A stretch of 64,000 bases of DNA from Candidatus Accumulibacter phosphatis (GTDB taxonomy: Bacteria > Pseudomonadota > Gammaproteobacteria > Burkholderiales > Rhodocyclaceae), in the NCBI RefSeq assembly GCF_012939955.1, contig NZ_SPMY01000033.1, positions 1 to 64,000 of the forward strand, read 5' to 3'. Positions 1 to 8,010 of the stretch are shown piece after piece. The translations under genes and the position numbers were made by a program. Within the stretch, counting starts at the first letter, position 1, and every line of letters begins with the position of its first letter. Below the pieces are notes generated by a model. The model did not search any database and had not been told where the DNA came from. It saw nothing but the letters and a program-made list of their open reading frames with translations.

Positions 1-182
1 TCCGCAAGGGGAGAAGGGAGTTTCGATGAGTCGCTTGCGCGACTTTCACATTAACGGTCATGACACGTGGAGACACCCCCAAATCATGAAAGTCATGACC
101 GTCTTTCCCTCCTTCCCCCTGCCCCTTCTCCCGCGAGGGGAGAAGGGAGTTTCGTGAGTCGCATTCGCGACTTTCACATTAA
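1..182 (+). repeat. Composite interspersed repeat, copy A
   Basis: This stretch is built of short modules: a G-rich hairpin arm pair around GGGGAGAAGG, a small palindrome of the form AGTCGC-N4-GCGACT, the end CACATTAA, and a centre with CATGA-AAGTCATGACC. The end module occurs twice (about 1-55 and 130-182), flanking the central GGTCATGAC module. The same modules recur near 7797, 15761 and 35059 and in decayed form near 36976. It carries no plausible gene and abuts the xerC start. It resembles a REP/BIME-like element, but no REP-associated transposase is seen in the window. Confidence 0.85.
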
Positions 183-200
183 GCGCTGAAAAACATCGCC

Positions 201-1172
201 GTGTCCACCGCCGCCGCCACAGCCGGCGAGCGCAGTGCCAGCGTCGGCGCCTACCTCGACGAACTGGCACAGCAGCGGCGGCTGTCGCCGCACACGGTCG
301 ACAACTACCGGCGTGACCTGCAGTCGCTCTGCCGCCTGATCGGCGAACTGCCGCGAGCAAGCGGCGACGGAAGGCCATCAAATGCCCGCTCCGAAATCGC
401 CTTCGATGCCATCCAGACCCATCACATCAGGCGCTTCGTTGCGCAACTACACACGCAGGGCCTGGGCGGCCGCTCGCTCGGGCGCACGCTTTCCGCCTGG
501 CGCGGCTTCTACCGCTGGCTCGGACAACGCGGGTCGGCCACACACAACCCGGTGGACAGCGTGCGGCCACCGAAAAGCCCCAAGGCGCTCCCCAAGACCC
601 TCTCGCCCGACGAAGCCAATCGCCTGCTCGAAGTGGCCGATGAAAGCCTGCTGGCGATTCGCGACCAGGCCATGTTCGAGCTTTTCTACTCCTCCGGCCT
701 GCGCCTGGCCGAGCTCGCCGCACTGGATCTGTCATGCCTCGAAGACCTGCTGGCCGGCGAAGTGCGCGTCCTCGGCAAGCGCAGCAAGCTGCGCCTCGTG
801 CCGGTCGGCAGCAAGGCCCGGGAAGCAGTCGCGACCTGGGTCGACCAACGCCATCGGCTCACCGGCAGCGACGAAACCGCTCTCTTCGTCGGCCAGCGCG
901 GCCAGCGACTCGGCGTGCGCATGATCCAGCTGCGGCTGGCGCGACGCGGTCTGGCGCAAGGCCTGCCGGCACGGGTCCACCCGCACATGCTGCGCCACTC
1001 CTTTGCCTCGCATGTCCTGCAATCGTCGGGCGACCTGCGCGCAGTCCAGGAAATGCTCGGCCACGCCAGCATTGCCTCAACGCAGGTCTACACCCACCTC
1101 GACTTCCAGCACCTGGCCGCGGTCTACGACAAGGCGCATCCGCGCGCGAAGCGCAAAGAGGACCCGAAATAA
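201..1172 (+). CDS. xerC: Tyrosine recombinase XerC
   Basis: A 323-residue site-specific recombinase that would resolve chromosome dimers at dif together with XerD. The N-terminal SAM-like DNA-binding domain (about 15-115) is followed by the catalytic domain. Visible catalytic residues are Arg in SGLRLAEL, Lys in the beta-hairpin GKRSKLR, the HMLRH box with its His and Arg, a second His in LGHAS, and the tyrosine nucleophile in TQVYTHLD. Start is GTG at 201, just after repeat copy A; no strong ribosome binding site is visible because the repeat ends at 182. A linker of about 25 residues between helices of the N-domain (SGDGRPSNARSE) is longer than usual. xerC is often next to dapF and a DUF484 gene, which are not here, so the left boundary may be rearranged at the repeat. 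Confidence 0.95.
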   Translation: MSTAAATAGERSASVGAYLDELAQQRRLSPHTVDNYRRDLQSLCRLIGELPRASGDGRPSNARSEIAFDAIQTHHIRRFVAQLHTQGLGGRSLGRTLSAWRGFYRWLGQRGSATHNPVDSVRPPKSPKALPKTLSPDEANRLLEVADESLLAIRDQAMFELFYSSGLRLAELAALDLSCLEDLLAGEVRVLGKRSKLRLVPVGSKAREAVATWVDQRHRLTGSDETALFVGQRGQRLGVRMIQLRLARRGLAQGLPARVHPHMLRHSFASHVLQSSGDLRAVQEMLGHASIASTQVYTHLDFQHLAAVYDKAHPRAKRKEDPK

Positions 1173-1401
1173 CACCGCGACACCGTGCTGGCCTGCGTCA
1201 GCGCTGTCGTCGCCAGCGATACAGCAGCCAGCTGTGTAGGGGCAACTCATCGCCTGGGCAAGAGACCAGCACCAGATTTTTTTTGCCCGGCTGATCGACT
1301 CGTCAGAGGCGGCCAGATCACGAGGGCTGCGCCTGCAAATTCGAGATACGGCGAATAGCAATGCGGGCCCAGGCTCCTCGCCCTGACCACGGTTTTTGCG
1401 C
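1173..1401. other. Intergenic region between convergent xerC and the Nudix/ThiE gene
   Basis: About 230 bases between two converging genes. An eight-base T run (near 1277-1284) is present, but I see no convincing stem directly before it. No reading frame here looks like a gene. Confidence 0.5.
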
Positions 1402-2349
1402 TCAGCGCCAGCCACGCAGCAGCGCGACGCCGTGTGCCCCCGCGTGACAAGCCGTTTCTAGCATCTCCGCTTGCATCCCGCCAAGCGCGTAGACCGGTAG
1501 CGGCGAGCGTTCGACGAGGCGCGAGAACTCCGGCCAGCCGATGCCGGTCGCGCCGGGGTGGCTGGCGGTGGGCAGCAGCGGACCGAGAACGACGAAGTCC
1601 AGCCCGAGTTGCGCCGCCCGCGTAAGATCGGCGGCGCAGTGGCAGGAGGCGGCGACACGCGCGAAATCCGGCCGGCGGTCGAGCTGCCAGAGCTGTTGCG
1701 ACGAGAGGTGCAGGCCGTGGGCGCCGACCGTGCGGGCCAGCTCCTGATCGTCGTTGATCAGCACGCAGGCCTTTGCCGCGCGGCCAGCGAGGGCCATGAC
1801 GGCGCGCGCGAATGCCAGTCGCGGCGCTGGTGCCAGCGTCTTGTCGCGCAGCTGCAGCAGGCGTAAGCCGCCCGCCAGGGCGCGTTCGATGCGCTGCAGT
1901 TCGGCTTCGACGCCGTTCTCTTCAGCATTGCTCAGCGCATAGACAGGCGGCAATTCAAGCGCCTGCAGGATCGGGCCATTGGCGGGGAGGATCGGTTCGA
2001 CGCCGGCCGGCTCGCCAATTTTCACCCAGGCAAAAGCGCTGTGCTCGATTGGCGCGATCGCGCCGTGCCAGGCGTGGATGCGGTAGAAGCGCAGGCGGAC
2101 GCTGGCGTGCGGATAGGTGAACTCGCAGCAAACCCATGGCCAGACGGCGTCGACCGTGATTCCCAGCTCTTCCTGCAATTCGCGCACCAGTGCCTGATGC
2201 ACCGTCTCGCCAGGCTCGACCTTGCCGCCGGGAAACTCCCAGTAACCGGCGTAGACCTTGCCGGGCGGCCGTTGCGCGAGCAGAAACTCCGGCGCCATCG
2301 CATGGCCACGCAGCAGGACGGCCGCGGCAACTTCGGTGACGGGGGTCAT
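1402..2349 (-). CDS. Nudix hydrolase fused to ThiE/TenI-like domain
   Basis: A 315-residue two-domain protein. Residues 1-130 form a MutT-type Nudix domain with the box GGKVEPGE...REL.EELGI, as in enzymes that clean oxidised nucleotides such as 8-oxo-dGTP. Residues about 135-315 form a TIM-barrel thiamine-phosphate-synthase-like domain with LRDK, INDD, GLHLSS, GPLLPT..HPGATGIGW and ALGGM. This fusion is common in beta- and gammaproteobacteria, and the C-terminal half may not be a true ThiE. Its start overlaps the DUF815 ATPase stop by four bases (ATGA type), so the two are translationally coupled. No TPP riboswitch is visible upstream, which argues against a main role in thiamine synthesis. 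Confidence 0.9.
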   Translation of the reverse strand: MTPVTEVAAAVLLRGHAMAPEFLLAQRPPGKVYAGYWEFPGGKVEPGETVHQALVRELQEELGITVDAVWPWVCCEFTYPHASVRLRFYRIHAWHGAIAPIEHSAFAWVKIGEPAGVEPILPANGPILQALELPPVYALSNAEENGVEAELQRIERALAGGLRLLQLRDKTLAPAPRLAFARAVMALAGRAAKACVLINDDQELARTVGAHGLHLSSQQLWQLDRRPDFARVAASCHCAADLTRAAQLGLDFVVLGPLLPTASHPGATGIGWPEFSRLVERSPLPVYALGGMQAEMLETACHAGAHGVALLRGWR

Positions 2350-3287
2350 CGCGCAGCCGGTCGCGCCGCGCCAGGCCCCGTTTTCGTGCGCGTCCGCTTC
2401 GGGCGAGCCGGCGACGTCAGCTGTCGCCCCGCCCAGTCACGCGCGAACTGCCAGGCAACGCGGCCGCTGCGCGAACCGCGTTCGAGCGCCCAGTTGAGGG
2501 CGTCGCGCTCGGCAGCCCTGACCTCAGCCTCGGCACAGCCAAAAGACTTCAGCCAGTGAGCAACGATGTTCAGGTAGGCGTCCTGGTCGAAGGGGTAAAA
2601 GGAAATCCATAGCCCGAAGCGCTCCGAGAGCGAGATCTTCTCCTCGATCGCCTCGCCGGGATGAATCTCCTCGCCGACGCGCTTGCTCTCGAGGTTTTCG
2701 GCAAAGTACTCGGGCATCAGATGACGGCGGTTCGACGTGGCGTAGATCAGCACGTTTTCGGGCGCGGCCGCGATCGAGCCGTCGAGGACGACCTTGAGCG
2801 CCTTGTAGCGCGCGTCGCCGGAGTCGAAGGACAGGTCGTCGCAAAAGATGATGAAGCGCTCGGGGCGCCCGTCGATCAGCTCGACGATATCCGGCAGGTC
2901 GGTAAGATCGCCCTTCTCCACCTCGATGACCCGCAGGCCCTCGCCCGCGTAGGCATTGAGCAGCGCCTTGATCAGCGACGACTTGCCCGAACCGCGCGTG
3001 CCGGTGAGCAGCACATTGTTGGCCGGCTGGCCGGCGACGAAGTGACGTGTATTGGCGTCGATGCGCGCTTTCTGTTGCTCGATATCGTGCAGGTCGTCGA
3101 GCTGGATGGCCGGCAGGCGGGCAATCGGCTGCAAGTAGCCGACGCCGCGACTCTTGCGCCAGCGAAAGGCTTTCGCCGCTTGCCAGTCGGGTAACGGCGA
3201 CGCCGGAGGGAGCAAGGGTTCGAGGCGCTCGAGGAGCTGCTCGGCGCGCTGCAGAAAGCTGGCAAGTTGCCGGAAGGGATCAGTCAT
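2346..3287 (-). CDS. DUF815 family AAA+ ATPase
   Basis: A 313-residue ATPase. Walker A is GTRGSGKSS (about residue 96-104), Walker B is IIFCDDLSFD, and ATSNRRHL is the sensor region. The family is widespread and poorly characterised; members act alone or beside Nudix genes. It is the first gene of a two-gene minus-strand unit with the Nudix/ThiE fusion and is divergent from mltA, with only 49 bases between the two starts. The basic C-terminal tail (PKRTRTKTG) is Pro/Arg-rich and probably disordered. Function beyond ATP hydrolysis is not known from sequence. Confidence 0.85.
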   Translation of the reverse strand: MTDPFRQLASFLQRAEQLLERLEPLLPPASPLPDWQAAKAFRWRKSRGVGYLQPIARLPAIQLDDLHDIEQQKARIDANTRHFVAGQPANNVLLTGTRGSGKSSLIKALLNAYAGEGLRVIEVEKGDLTDLPDIVELIDGRPERFIIFCDDLSFDSGDARYKALKVVLDGSIAAAPENVLIYATSNRRHLMPEYFAENLESKRVGEEIHPGEAIEEKISLSERFGLWISFYPFDQDAYLNIVAHWLKSFGCAEAEVRAAERDALNWALERGSRSGRVAWQFARDWAGRQLTSPARPKRTRTKTGPGAARPAAR

Positions 3288-3291
3288 CGGA

Positions 3292-3300
3292 CGGTATACT
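3292..3300 (+). promoter_or_regulatory. Candidate -10 element for mltA
   Basis: CGGTATACT gives a good sigma70 -10 hexamer (TATACT) 36 bases before the mltA start, inside the short gap to the divergent DUF815 gene. I do not see a convincing -35 hexamer at the right spacing. A similar TGGTATACT precedes cysS. Confidence 0.35.
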
Positions 3301-3336
3301 CAGCGGATTTACGAACCCGACACTGTAGCCAAAACC

Positions 3337-4614
3337 ATGCTCAAAAGCCAATCACGGACGCCGCGTAAAGCGCTTGCAGCGCGGAGCCTCGGCGCCCTTG
3401 CCGCCACCCTGCTGACTTTGCTGCTCACCGCCTGCGGCACGAAAAGCGAAGCACCAAAAGGCGACTGCCCGGTCTGCCCGACCTGTCCGGTGTGTGAGCC
3501 GGGTGCGACAGCCAGGCCGGGCGAGCCAGCGCAGCCAGCAACGCCCGCCTTCAAGCCGCTGCAGCCGGCACGCTGGAGCGACTTGCCGGCCTGGAGCGAC
3601 GATGATCTGCGCGCCGCCTTGCCGGCTTTTCTGCAATCCTGCCGAGCCTTTGCCAAGCGCCCGCAGTGGCCACTCTGGCGCACGGCCTGCGAGCAGGCGC
3701 AGGCATTGCCGTCCCCCTCCAGCGCCGCCCTGCGCAGCTTCTTCGAGTCCCACTTCCAGCCGTGGCTGCTGACCAATCCGGACGGCAGCAGCGACGGTCT
3801 GGTGACCGGCTACTACGAACCGCTGCTGCGGGGTTCGCGGACCCGCGGCACGCCCTATCTCGAAGCCGTCCTCGGCCCCCCCCCCGACCTGCTACACATC
3901 GATCTCGGCGCCGTCCAGCCGGAACTCAAGAACCTGCGCCTGCGCGGTCGCCTGCAGGGCAACAAGGTCGTCCCCTACTACACGCGAGCCGAGATCACCA
4001 GGGGCGACCAGTCCAAGGGCGGTCGCGTTCTGCTCTGGGTCGACGACCCGGTTGAACTCTTCTTCCTGCAGATCCAGGGATCGGGACGCGTCCGCCTGCC
4101 CGACGGCAGCATGACGCGCCTGGCCTTCGCCGACCAGAACGGCCACCCCTATCAGTCGATCGGCAAACTGCTCGTCGAGCGCGGCGAAATGAGCCTCGAC
4201 CAGGCCTCGATGCAGGGCATCAAACAATGGGCGCGCGCCAATCCGACGCGCCTCAGCGAACTGCTGAACGCCAACCCGCGCTACGTCTTCTTCAGCGAAC
4301 AAGCCATCAAAGGTGGCGATGGCGAGGGTCCGAACGGGGCGCTGGCGGTGCCGCTTACAGCCGAGCGCAGCATCGCCGTCGATCCCCGCCATGTCCCCCT
4401 TGGTGCGCCCGTTTTCCTGTCCACGACCCGACCGTCGACAAGCACCCCGCTACGCCGACTGATGCTGGCACAGGATACCGGCAGCGCGATTCGCGGCGTC
4501 GTCCGCGCCGACTTCTTCTGGGGTTTCGGCGAGCAAGCCGCCACCGAGGCCGGACGGATGAAACAGGAAGGCAAGATGTGGGTACTCCTGCCGCCGGGGG
4601 CCGCACCAGAATAG
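3337..4614 (+). CDS. mltA: Membrane-bound lytic murein transglycosylase A
   Basis: A 425-residue outer-membrane lipoprotein that cleaves the glycan strands of peptidoglycan, leaving 1,6-anhydro ends. The start at 3337 gives a lipoprotein signal (MLKSQSRTP... hydrophobic stretch ... LLTAC) with the lipid-bearing Cys near residue 36; the open frame extends further upstream but without signal logic. The MltA domain has VTGYYEP, YYTRAEI, FFLQIQGSGRV and, near the C-terminus, the 3D domain with LMLAQDTGSAIRG and ADFFWGFG carrying the catalytic Asp region. A Cys/Pro-rich linker follows the lipid anchor. A ten-base C run inside the gene does not disturb the frame. It ends just before a long perfect hairpin. 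Confidence 0.95.
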   Translation: MLKSQSRTPRKALAARSLGALAATLLTLLLTACGTKSEAPKGDCPVCPTCPVCEPGATARPGEPAQPATPAFKPLQPARWSDLPAWSDDDLRAALPAFLQSCRAFAKRPQWPLWRTACEQAQALPSPSSAALRSFFESHFQPWLLTNPDGSSDGLVTGYYEPLLRGSRTRGTPYLEAVLGPPPDLLHIDLGAVQPELKNLRLRGRLQGNKVVPYYTRAEITRGDQSKGGRVLLWVDDPVELFFLQIQGSGRVRLPDGSMTRLAFADQNGHPYQSIGKLLVERGEMSLDQASMQGIKQWARANPTRLSELLNANPRYVFFSEQAIKGGDGEGPNGALAVPLTAERSIAVDPRHVPLGAPVFLSTTRPSTSTPLRRLMLAQDTGSAIRGVVRADFFWGFGEQAATEAGRMKQEGKMWVLLPPGAAPE

Positions 4615-4653
4615 CTTCAACACAGCACGCGCCGGTGCATCGAGCCCCTTAAA

Positions 4654-4712
4654 GGGGCGCCAGCAAACAAAAAGCGCACCAGTCTTGTGCGCTTTTTGTT
4701 TGCTGGCGCCCC
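4654..4712. terminator. Perfect 26-bp hairpin between mltA and amtB
   Basis: The left arm 4654-4679 and right arm 4687-4712 are perfect reverse complements over 26 bases, with a 7-base loop. The stem has GC-rich ends and an A/T-rich centre (CAAACAAAAAGC). No T run follows the stem, so it is not a textbook rho-independent terminator, although the internal T tract could serve if the stem folds only partly. It most likely insulates mltA from the amtB promoter that starts 29 bases later. Confidence 0.7.
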
Positions 4713-4740
4713 AATTCCTGCTTGCACGCACCATTTAGTG

Positions 4741-4757
4741 CCGGCACGCATCTTGCT
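4741..4757 (+). promoter_or_regulatory. Sigma54 promoter of amtB
   Basis: CGGCACGCATCTTGCT matches the sigma54 consensus TGGCACG-N4-TTGCW: GG at 4743-4744 and GC at 4755-4756 are separated by exactly ten bases. The expected start of transcription is near 4768, about 20 bases before the amtB start codon. This fits NtrC-controlled expression under nitrogen limitation. Confidence 0.8.
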
Positions 4758-4789
4758 TGATGGCTTCGACACGATTTTCAGGAGGGGCC

Positions 4790-5992
4790 ATGGAAGTTCT
4801 CAAGTCTGGTAGCGACGTTCTTTTCATTTTGCTCGGCGGCATTATGGTGCTCGCCATGCACTCCGGTTTTGCCTTTCTCGAACTGGGCACGGTGCGCAAG
4901 AAGAGCCAGGTCAATGCACTGGTGAAAATCCTTGCCGACTTCTCGGTATCGACAATCGCCTATTTCTTCATCGGCTACAGCATCGCCTACGGCATCGATT
5001 TCTTCCATGGCGCCGACACCCTGCTGCAGAAGAACGGCTACGAGCTGACCAAGTTCTTCTTCCTGCTGACCTTTGCGGCAGCCATCCCGGCCATCGTTTC
5101 GGGTGGCATCGCCGAGCGCGCCAAATTCAATCCGCAACTGGCGGCGACTTTCATGATCGTCGCCTTCATCTACCCCTTCTTCGAAGGCATCGCCTGGAAT
5201 CAGGCCTTCGGCGTACAGGCGTGGTTGAAAGCGACCTATGGTGCCGAGTTCCACGATTTCGCCGGATCGGTCGTGGTGCACACCATGGGCGGCTGGATAG
5301 CGCTGCCGGCAGTACTGCTGCTCGGCGCACGCCATGGGCGCTACAACCAGCAGGGCGGAATCTCCGCACACCCGCCGTCGTCGATCCCCTTTCTCGCACT
5401 TGGCGCCTGGATCCTGACCGTCGGCTGGTTCGGCTTCAACGTGATGAGTGCACAAACGATCGAAAACATCTCCGGGCTGGTGGCGATAAATTCGCTGATG
5501 GCCATGGTCGGCGGCACGCTGGTGGCACTGGTGGCGGGCAAGAACGACCCGGGCTTCGTGCACAACGGCCCGCTCGCCGGTCTGGTCGCCGTCTGTGCCG
5601 GCTCGGACATCATGCACCCGATGGGCGCACTGGTCGTCGGTGGCATCGCCGGCGGCATGTTCGTGGTGATGTTCACGCTCACCCAGAATCGCTGGAAAAT
5701 AGACGATGTCCTCGGCGTCTGGCCGCTGCACGGCCTGTGCGGTGCCTGGGGCGGTATCGCCGCCGGCATTTTCGGCAGCCAGGCACTGGGCGGCGTCGGC
5801 GGCATCGCCTTCATGCCGCAGTTGATCATGACCGTACTGGCCATCGTCATCGCGCTGGTCGGTAGCTACATCGTCTATGGCGTCCTGAAAGCGGCCATCG
5901 GCCTACGTCTCGACCAGGAGCAGGAATACAACGGCGCCGATCTCTCAATCCACAACATCACCTCGACTCCGGAGCGGGAAAGCAACTGGTAA
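4790..5992 (+). CDS. amtB: Ammonium transporter Amt
   Basis: A 400-residue inner-membrane channel for ammonium. The start at 4790 is supported by AGGAGGGG eight bases upstream; an earlier in-frame start at 4757 lies inside the sigma54 promoter and is excluded. Diagnostic segments are SGGIAERAKF, the periplasmic Asp region DFAGSVVVH, the twin-His pore residues in HTMGGW and LHGLCGAWGG, and about eleven membrane helices. The C-terminal tail LRLDQEQEYNGADLSIH is the conserved cytosolic GlnK-contacting region. The protein begins directly with the first membrane helix and lacks a cleavable signal. No glnK is adjacent, unlike the common glnK-amtB pair, so the PII partner must be elsewhere. Confidence 0.95.
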   Translation: MEVLKSGSDVLFILLGGIMVLAMHSGFAFLELGTVRKKSQVNALVKILADFSVSTIAYFFIGYSIAYGIDFFHGADTLLQKNGYELTKFFFLLTFAAAIPAIVSGGIAERAKFNPQLAATFMIVAFIYPFFEGIAWNQAFGVQAWLKATYGAEFHDFAGSVVVHTMGGWIALPAVLLLGARHGRYNQQGGISAHPPSSIPFLALGAWILTVGWFGFNVMSAQTIENISGLVAINSLMAMVGGTLVALVAGKNDPGFVHNGPLAGLVAVCAGSDIMHPMGALVVGGIAGGMFVVMFTLTQNRWKIDDVLGVWPLHGLCGAWGGIAAGIFGSQALGGVGGIAFMPQLIMTVLAIVIALVGSYIVYGVLKAAIGLRLDQEQEYNGADLSIHNITSTPERESNW

Positions 5993-6031
5993 GACCTGAT
6001 TGCGGGGAGTCGAGCAATGCGGGAAGAAAAG

Positions 6032-6060
6032 CGAGGCCCGCGGATTTCTTCGCGGCCTCG
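6032..6060. terminator. Imperfect hairpin after amtB
   Basis: CGAGGCCCGCG and CGCGGCCTCG pair with one bulged C around an 8-base loop. It lies 40 bases after the amtB stop and just before the end of the convergent GxxExxY gene. No T tract follows. Confidence 0.4.
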
Positions 6061-6069
6061 TGCCGGTGG

Positions 6070-6471
6070 TCAGCCTTCTCTATGCTCAGCTCGCACGAGC
6101 GAATGCGTCCACACCAGGCGCTTGTGCTCCAGGCTTCGCCCGCCAAAATTCAGGAGCAAGCCGCGCGCTCGACCACTGGCTTTCAGGTAGTTGATAACTT
6201 GCGACTCCTCGCGAGTGGTCAGGCGTTCAAGAGCCTTCACCTCAACGATGACTTCATCAAAGCAAAGAAAGTCGGCCCGATACCCCGTATTGAGCCTTTG
6301 CCCACGATAGCGAATCGGCAACTCCACCGCACGCGCGAACAGAACAGCGCACTTCATAAACTCAACAGCCAAGGCTTCCTGATGGACCGCCTCAAGAAAA
6401 CCGTGCCCAAGTTCACGATGCACGGACATGGCCGCGCCGATAATCGCAAAGCTTTGCTCATCACCACTCAT
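6070..6471 (-). CDS. GxxExxY family protein
   Basis: A 133-residue protein of the GxxExxY family, which has a PD-(D/E)XK nuclease-like fold. Here the family signature reads GHGFLEAVH, with His where Tyr is usual. YRADFLCFD followed by VIVEVKAL supplies the D...ExK-type residues, and REESQVINYLKAS and GLLLNFG are the remaining conserved blocks. The family is very common in environmental bacteria and often lies in small mobile or variable loci; its role is unknown. It sits next to a cluster of AATCTGCG repeats at 6492-6553. Confidence 0.85.
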   Translation of the reverse strand: MSGDEQSFAIIGAAMSVHRELGHGFLEAVHQEALAVEFMKCAVLFARAVELPIRYRGQRLNTGYRADFLCFDEVIVEVKALERLTTREESQVINYLKASGRARGLLLNFGGRSLEHKRLVWTHSLVRAEHREG

Positions 6472-6491
6472 AAAAGCCCGCCCATTCCATA

Positions 6492-6553
6492 TCCGCAGAT
6501 TGAATCCTACAAGCAGGAGTTTTTAATCTGCGAGAATCTGCGTAATCTGCGGA
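6492..6553. repeat. AATCTGCG repeat cluster with inverted outer copy
   Basis: Three direct copies of AATCTGCG (6525, 6535 and 6544) are spaced by one or two bases, and TCCGCAGATT at 6492-6501 is the exact inverse of AATCTGCGGA at 6544-6553. The group lies just upstream of the GxxExxY start. It may be an operator or the end of a small mobile unit. Confidence 0.6.
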
Positions 6554-6800
6554 CAAATCAAGCCCCGAAAATCGGCTCTTCGTCGCAATCCGAGGCTGCT
6601 CGTTGCGGCCGCAAGCAGCGGCGGCAAACAAGCGCCCCGGAGCACTCTAGCTGTCCAGGTAGAACTTCACCGCTGATACGCCTATCATTACGGGACATTT
6701 CACAACCATTGGTGACGACAGGGCGTGACAGCCAGGAAAGTGATGAAGAAAGCCGAACCTGACGCCGCGACGACGGACCAACTACTGATCGCTGCCTCCC
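6554..6800. other. Gap between the GxxExxY gene and the decayed PAS-EAL gene
   Basis: About 250 bases with no gene I can support. An ATG at 6743 opens a short frame (MKKAEPDAAT...) that reads like the N-terminus of PAS-EAL proteins but stops after 24 codons. It may be the original start of the decayed gene that follows. Confidence 0.4.
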
Positions 6801-7800
6801 ATGTGCAGCCAGGATAAGCGCCCCCCACCCTGCCCAGCTTCCCCACCAAACGAGCAAGCGGACGGCGAGTCGACGCTGCGCCTGGCTGCCGAAGAGCAAC
6901 TACAGGAAAAAACGGCGCAGGCGTCGCCAGACATCGAGGCCGCCTGGCCGGACGCGGCCCGCCATCTCCTCTACGAACTGCGCGTGCACCAGAGCGAGCT
7001 GGAGATGCAGAACGAAGAACTGCGCCGGGCGCAACTGGAACTCGACGCGACCCGCGCACGCTATTTCGACATCTATGACCTGGCGCCGGTGGGCTACTGC
7101 ACGTTGAGCGAGCAGGGGCTGATCCTGGAGGCCAACCTCACCGCCGCGGCTTTGCTGGGCGTCGCCCGCGGCGAACTGGCCAGAGGCAGCGCATCAGCCG
7201 CTTCATTCTGCAAGCAGACCAGGACCTTTTCTACCTGCACCGCAGGCAGCTTCTGGCAGACGGTCAGCGGCAGTCGTGCGAGTTGCGCCTGGTGAACTTT
7301 GCAGGCGCTAAATTCTGGGCGCATCTGGAAACCGTTGCCGCACTGGACGCCGATGGTGCGCGCGTACTGCGCACCGTGATCAGCGACATCACGCTGCGCA
7401 AACAGACCGAGGCCGAGCTGCGCATCGCCGCCGTCGCCTTCCAAACGCAGCAGGGCATGCTCGTGACCGATGCCAATCTATTGGTGGACCGCGTGGAGGA
7501 CAGCATCGAGAAGATGTTGGCGCTCAAAGCCAGGGGCGTTGGCTTCTCGCTCGATGATTTCGGTACCGGCTATTCCTCGCTTTCCTGCCTGAAGCGCCTG
7601 CCGCTGAATCAGTTGAAGATCGACCAGTCGTTTGTACGCGATATCCTCAGCGACCCCAGCGACGCCGAGATTGCCAGGATCGTCGTCGCTCTGGCGCGCA
7701 GCCGTGCGCTGGCGGTGATTGCCGAGGGAGTGGAAACACCGGCGCAAAGAGATTTTCTGGAGGACTCCGGGTGCTATCTCTATCAGGGCAATTTCTTTAA
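6801..7800 (+). pseudogene. Decayed PAS-(GGDEF)-EAL signalling protein
   Basis: Remnant of a cyclic-di-GMP signalling protein. The first segment (6801 to about 7182) encodes a helical region (ELRVHQSELEMQNEELRRAQ) and a PAS domain (YFDIYDLAPVGYCTLSEQG). A two-base insertion in GCCAGAGGCAGC near 7182-7186 shifts the frame; the next frame continues the PAS domain (RISRFILQADQDLFYLHRRQ...ISDITLRKQTEAEL) and begins a second PAS (AFQTQQGMLVTDAN). That is joined directly to the last third of an EAL domain (GVGFSLDDFGTGYSSL, LKIDQSFVRDI, VIAEGVET), so the whole GGDEF domain and the EAL active-site front, including the EAL motif, are deleted. The C-terminus is cut after YQGNFF by repeat copy B. It cannot make a working phosphodiesterase. 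Confidence 0.85.
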
Positions 7801-7990
7801 TGTGAAAGTCGCGCAAGCGACTCACGAAACTCCCATCTCCTTGCGGGAGAAGGGGCAGGGGAAGGAGGGAAACGGTCATGACTTTCATGATTTGGGGTGT
7901 CTCGACATGTCATGACCGTTAATGTGAAAGTCGCGCAAGCGACTCTCAAACCTCCCTTCTCCCCTCGCGGGAGAAAGGAGTTTCGTGAAC
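7797..7990 (-). repeat. Composite interspersed repeat, copy B
   Basis: Reverse-oriented copy of the element at 1-182. It contains two AAAGTCGCGCAAGCGACT palindromes (near 7802 and 7925), the CATGACTTTCATGATT centre, and C/G-rich arms CTCCCTTCTCCCCTCGCGGGAGAA. It interrupts the end of the EAL remnant and stops just before the ribosome binding site of the next gene. Confidence 0.85.
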
Positions 7991-8010
7991 CAGCATCAGA
8001 AGGAGCAAAC

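Noticed and set aside
3154-3336. N-terminal extension of mltA
   Set aside because: It would remove the lipoprotein signal from the N-terminus and overlaps the divergent DUF815 gene.
3883-3892. Ten-base C run in mltA as another frameshift
   Set aside because: The reading frame continues through it with intact MltA motifs on both sides.
5341-5850. Long antisense frames inside amtB and many other core genes
   Set aside because: They follow the codon bias of the real gene on the opposite strand, as expected in high-GC DNA.
6558-6899. Minus-strand frame over the start of the PAS-EAL remnant
   Set aside because: No recognisable domain, and it opposes a clear PAS-encoding strand.
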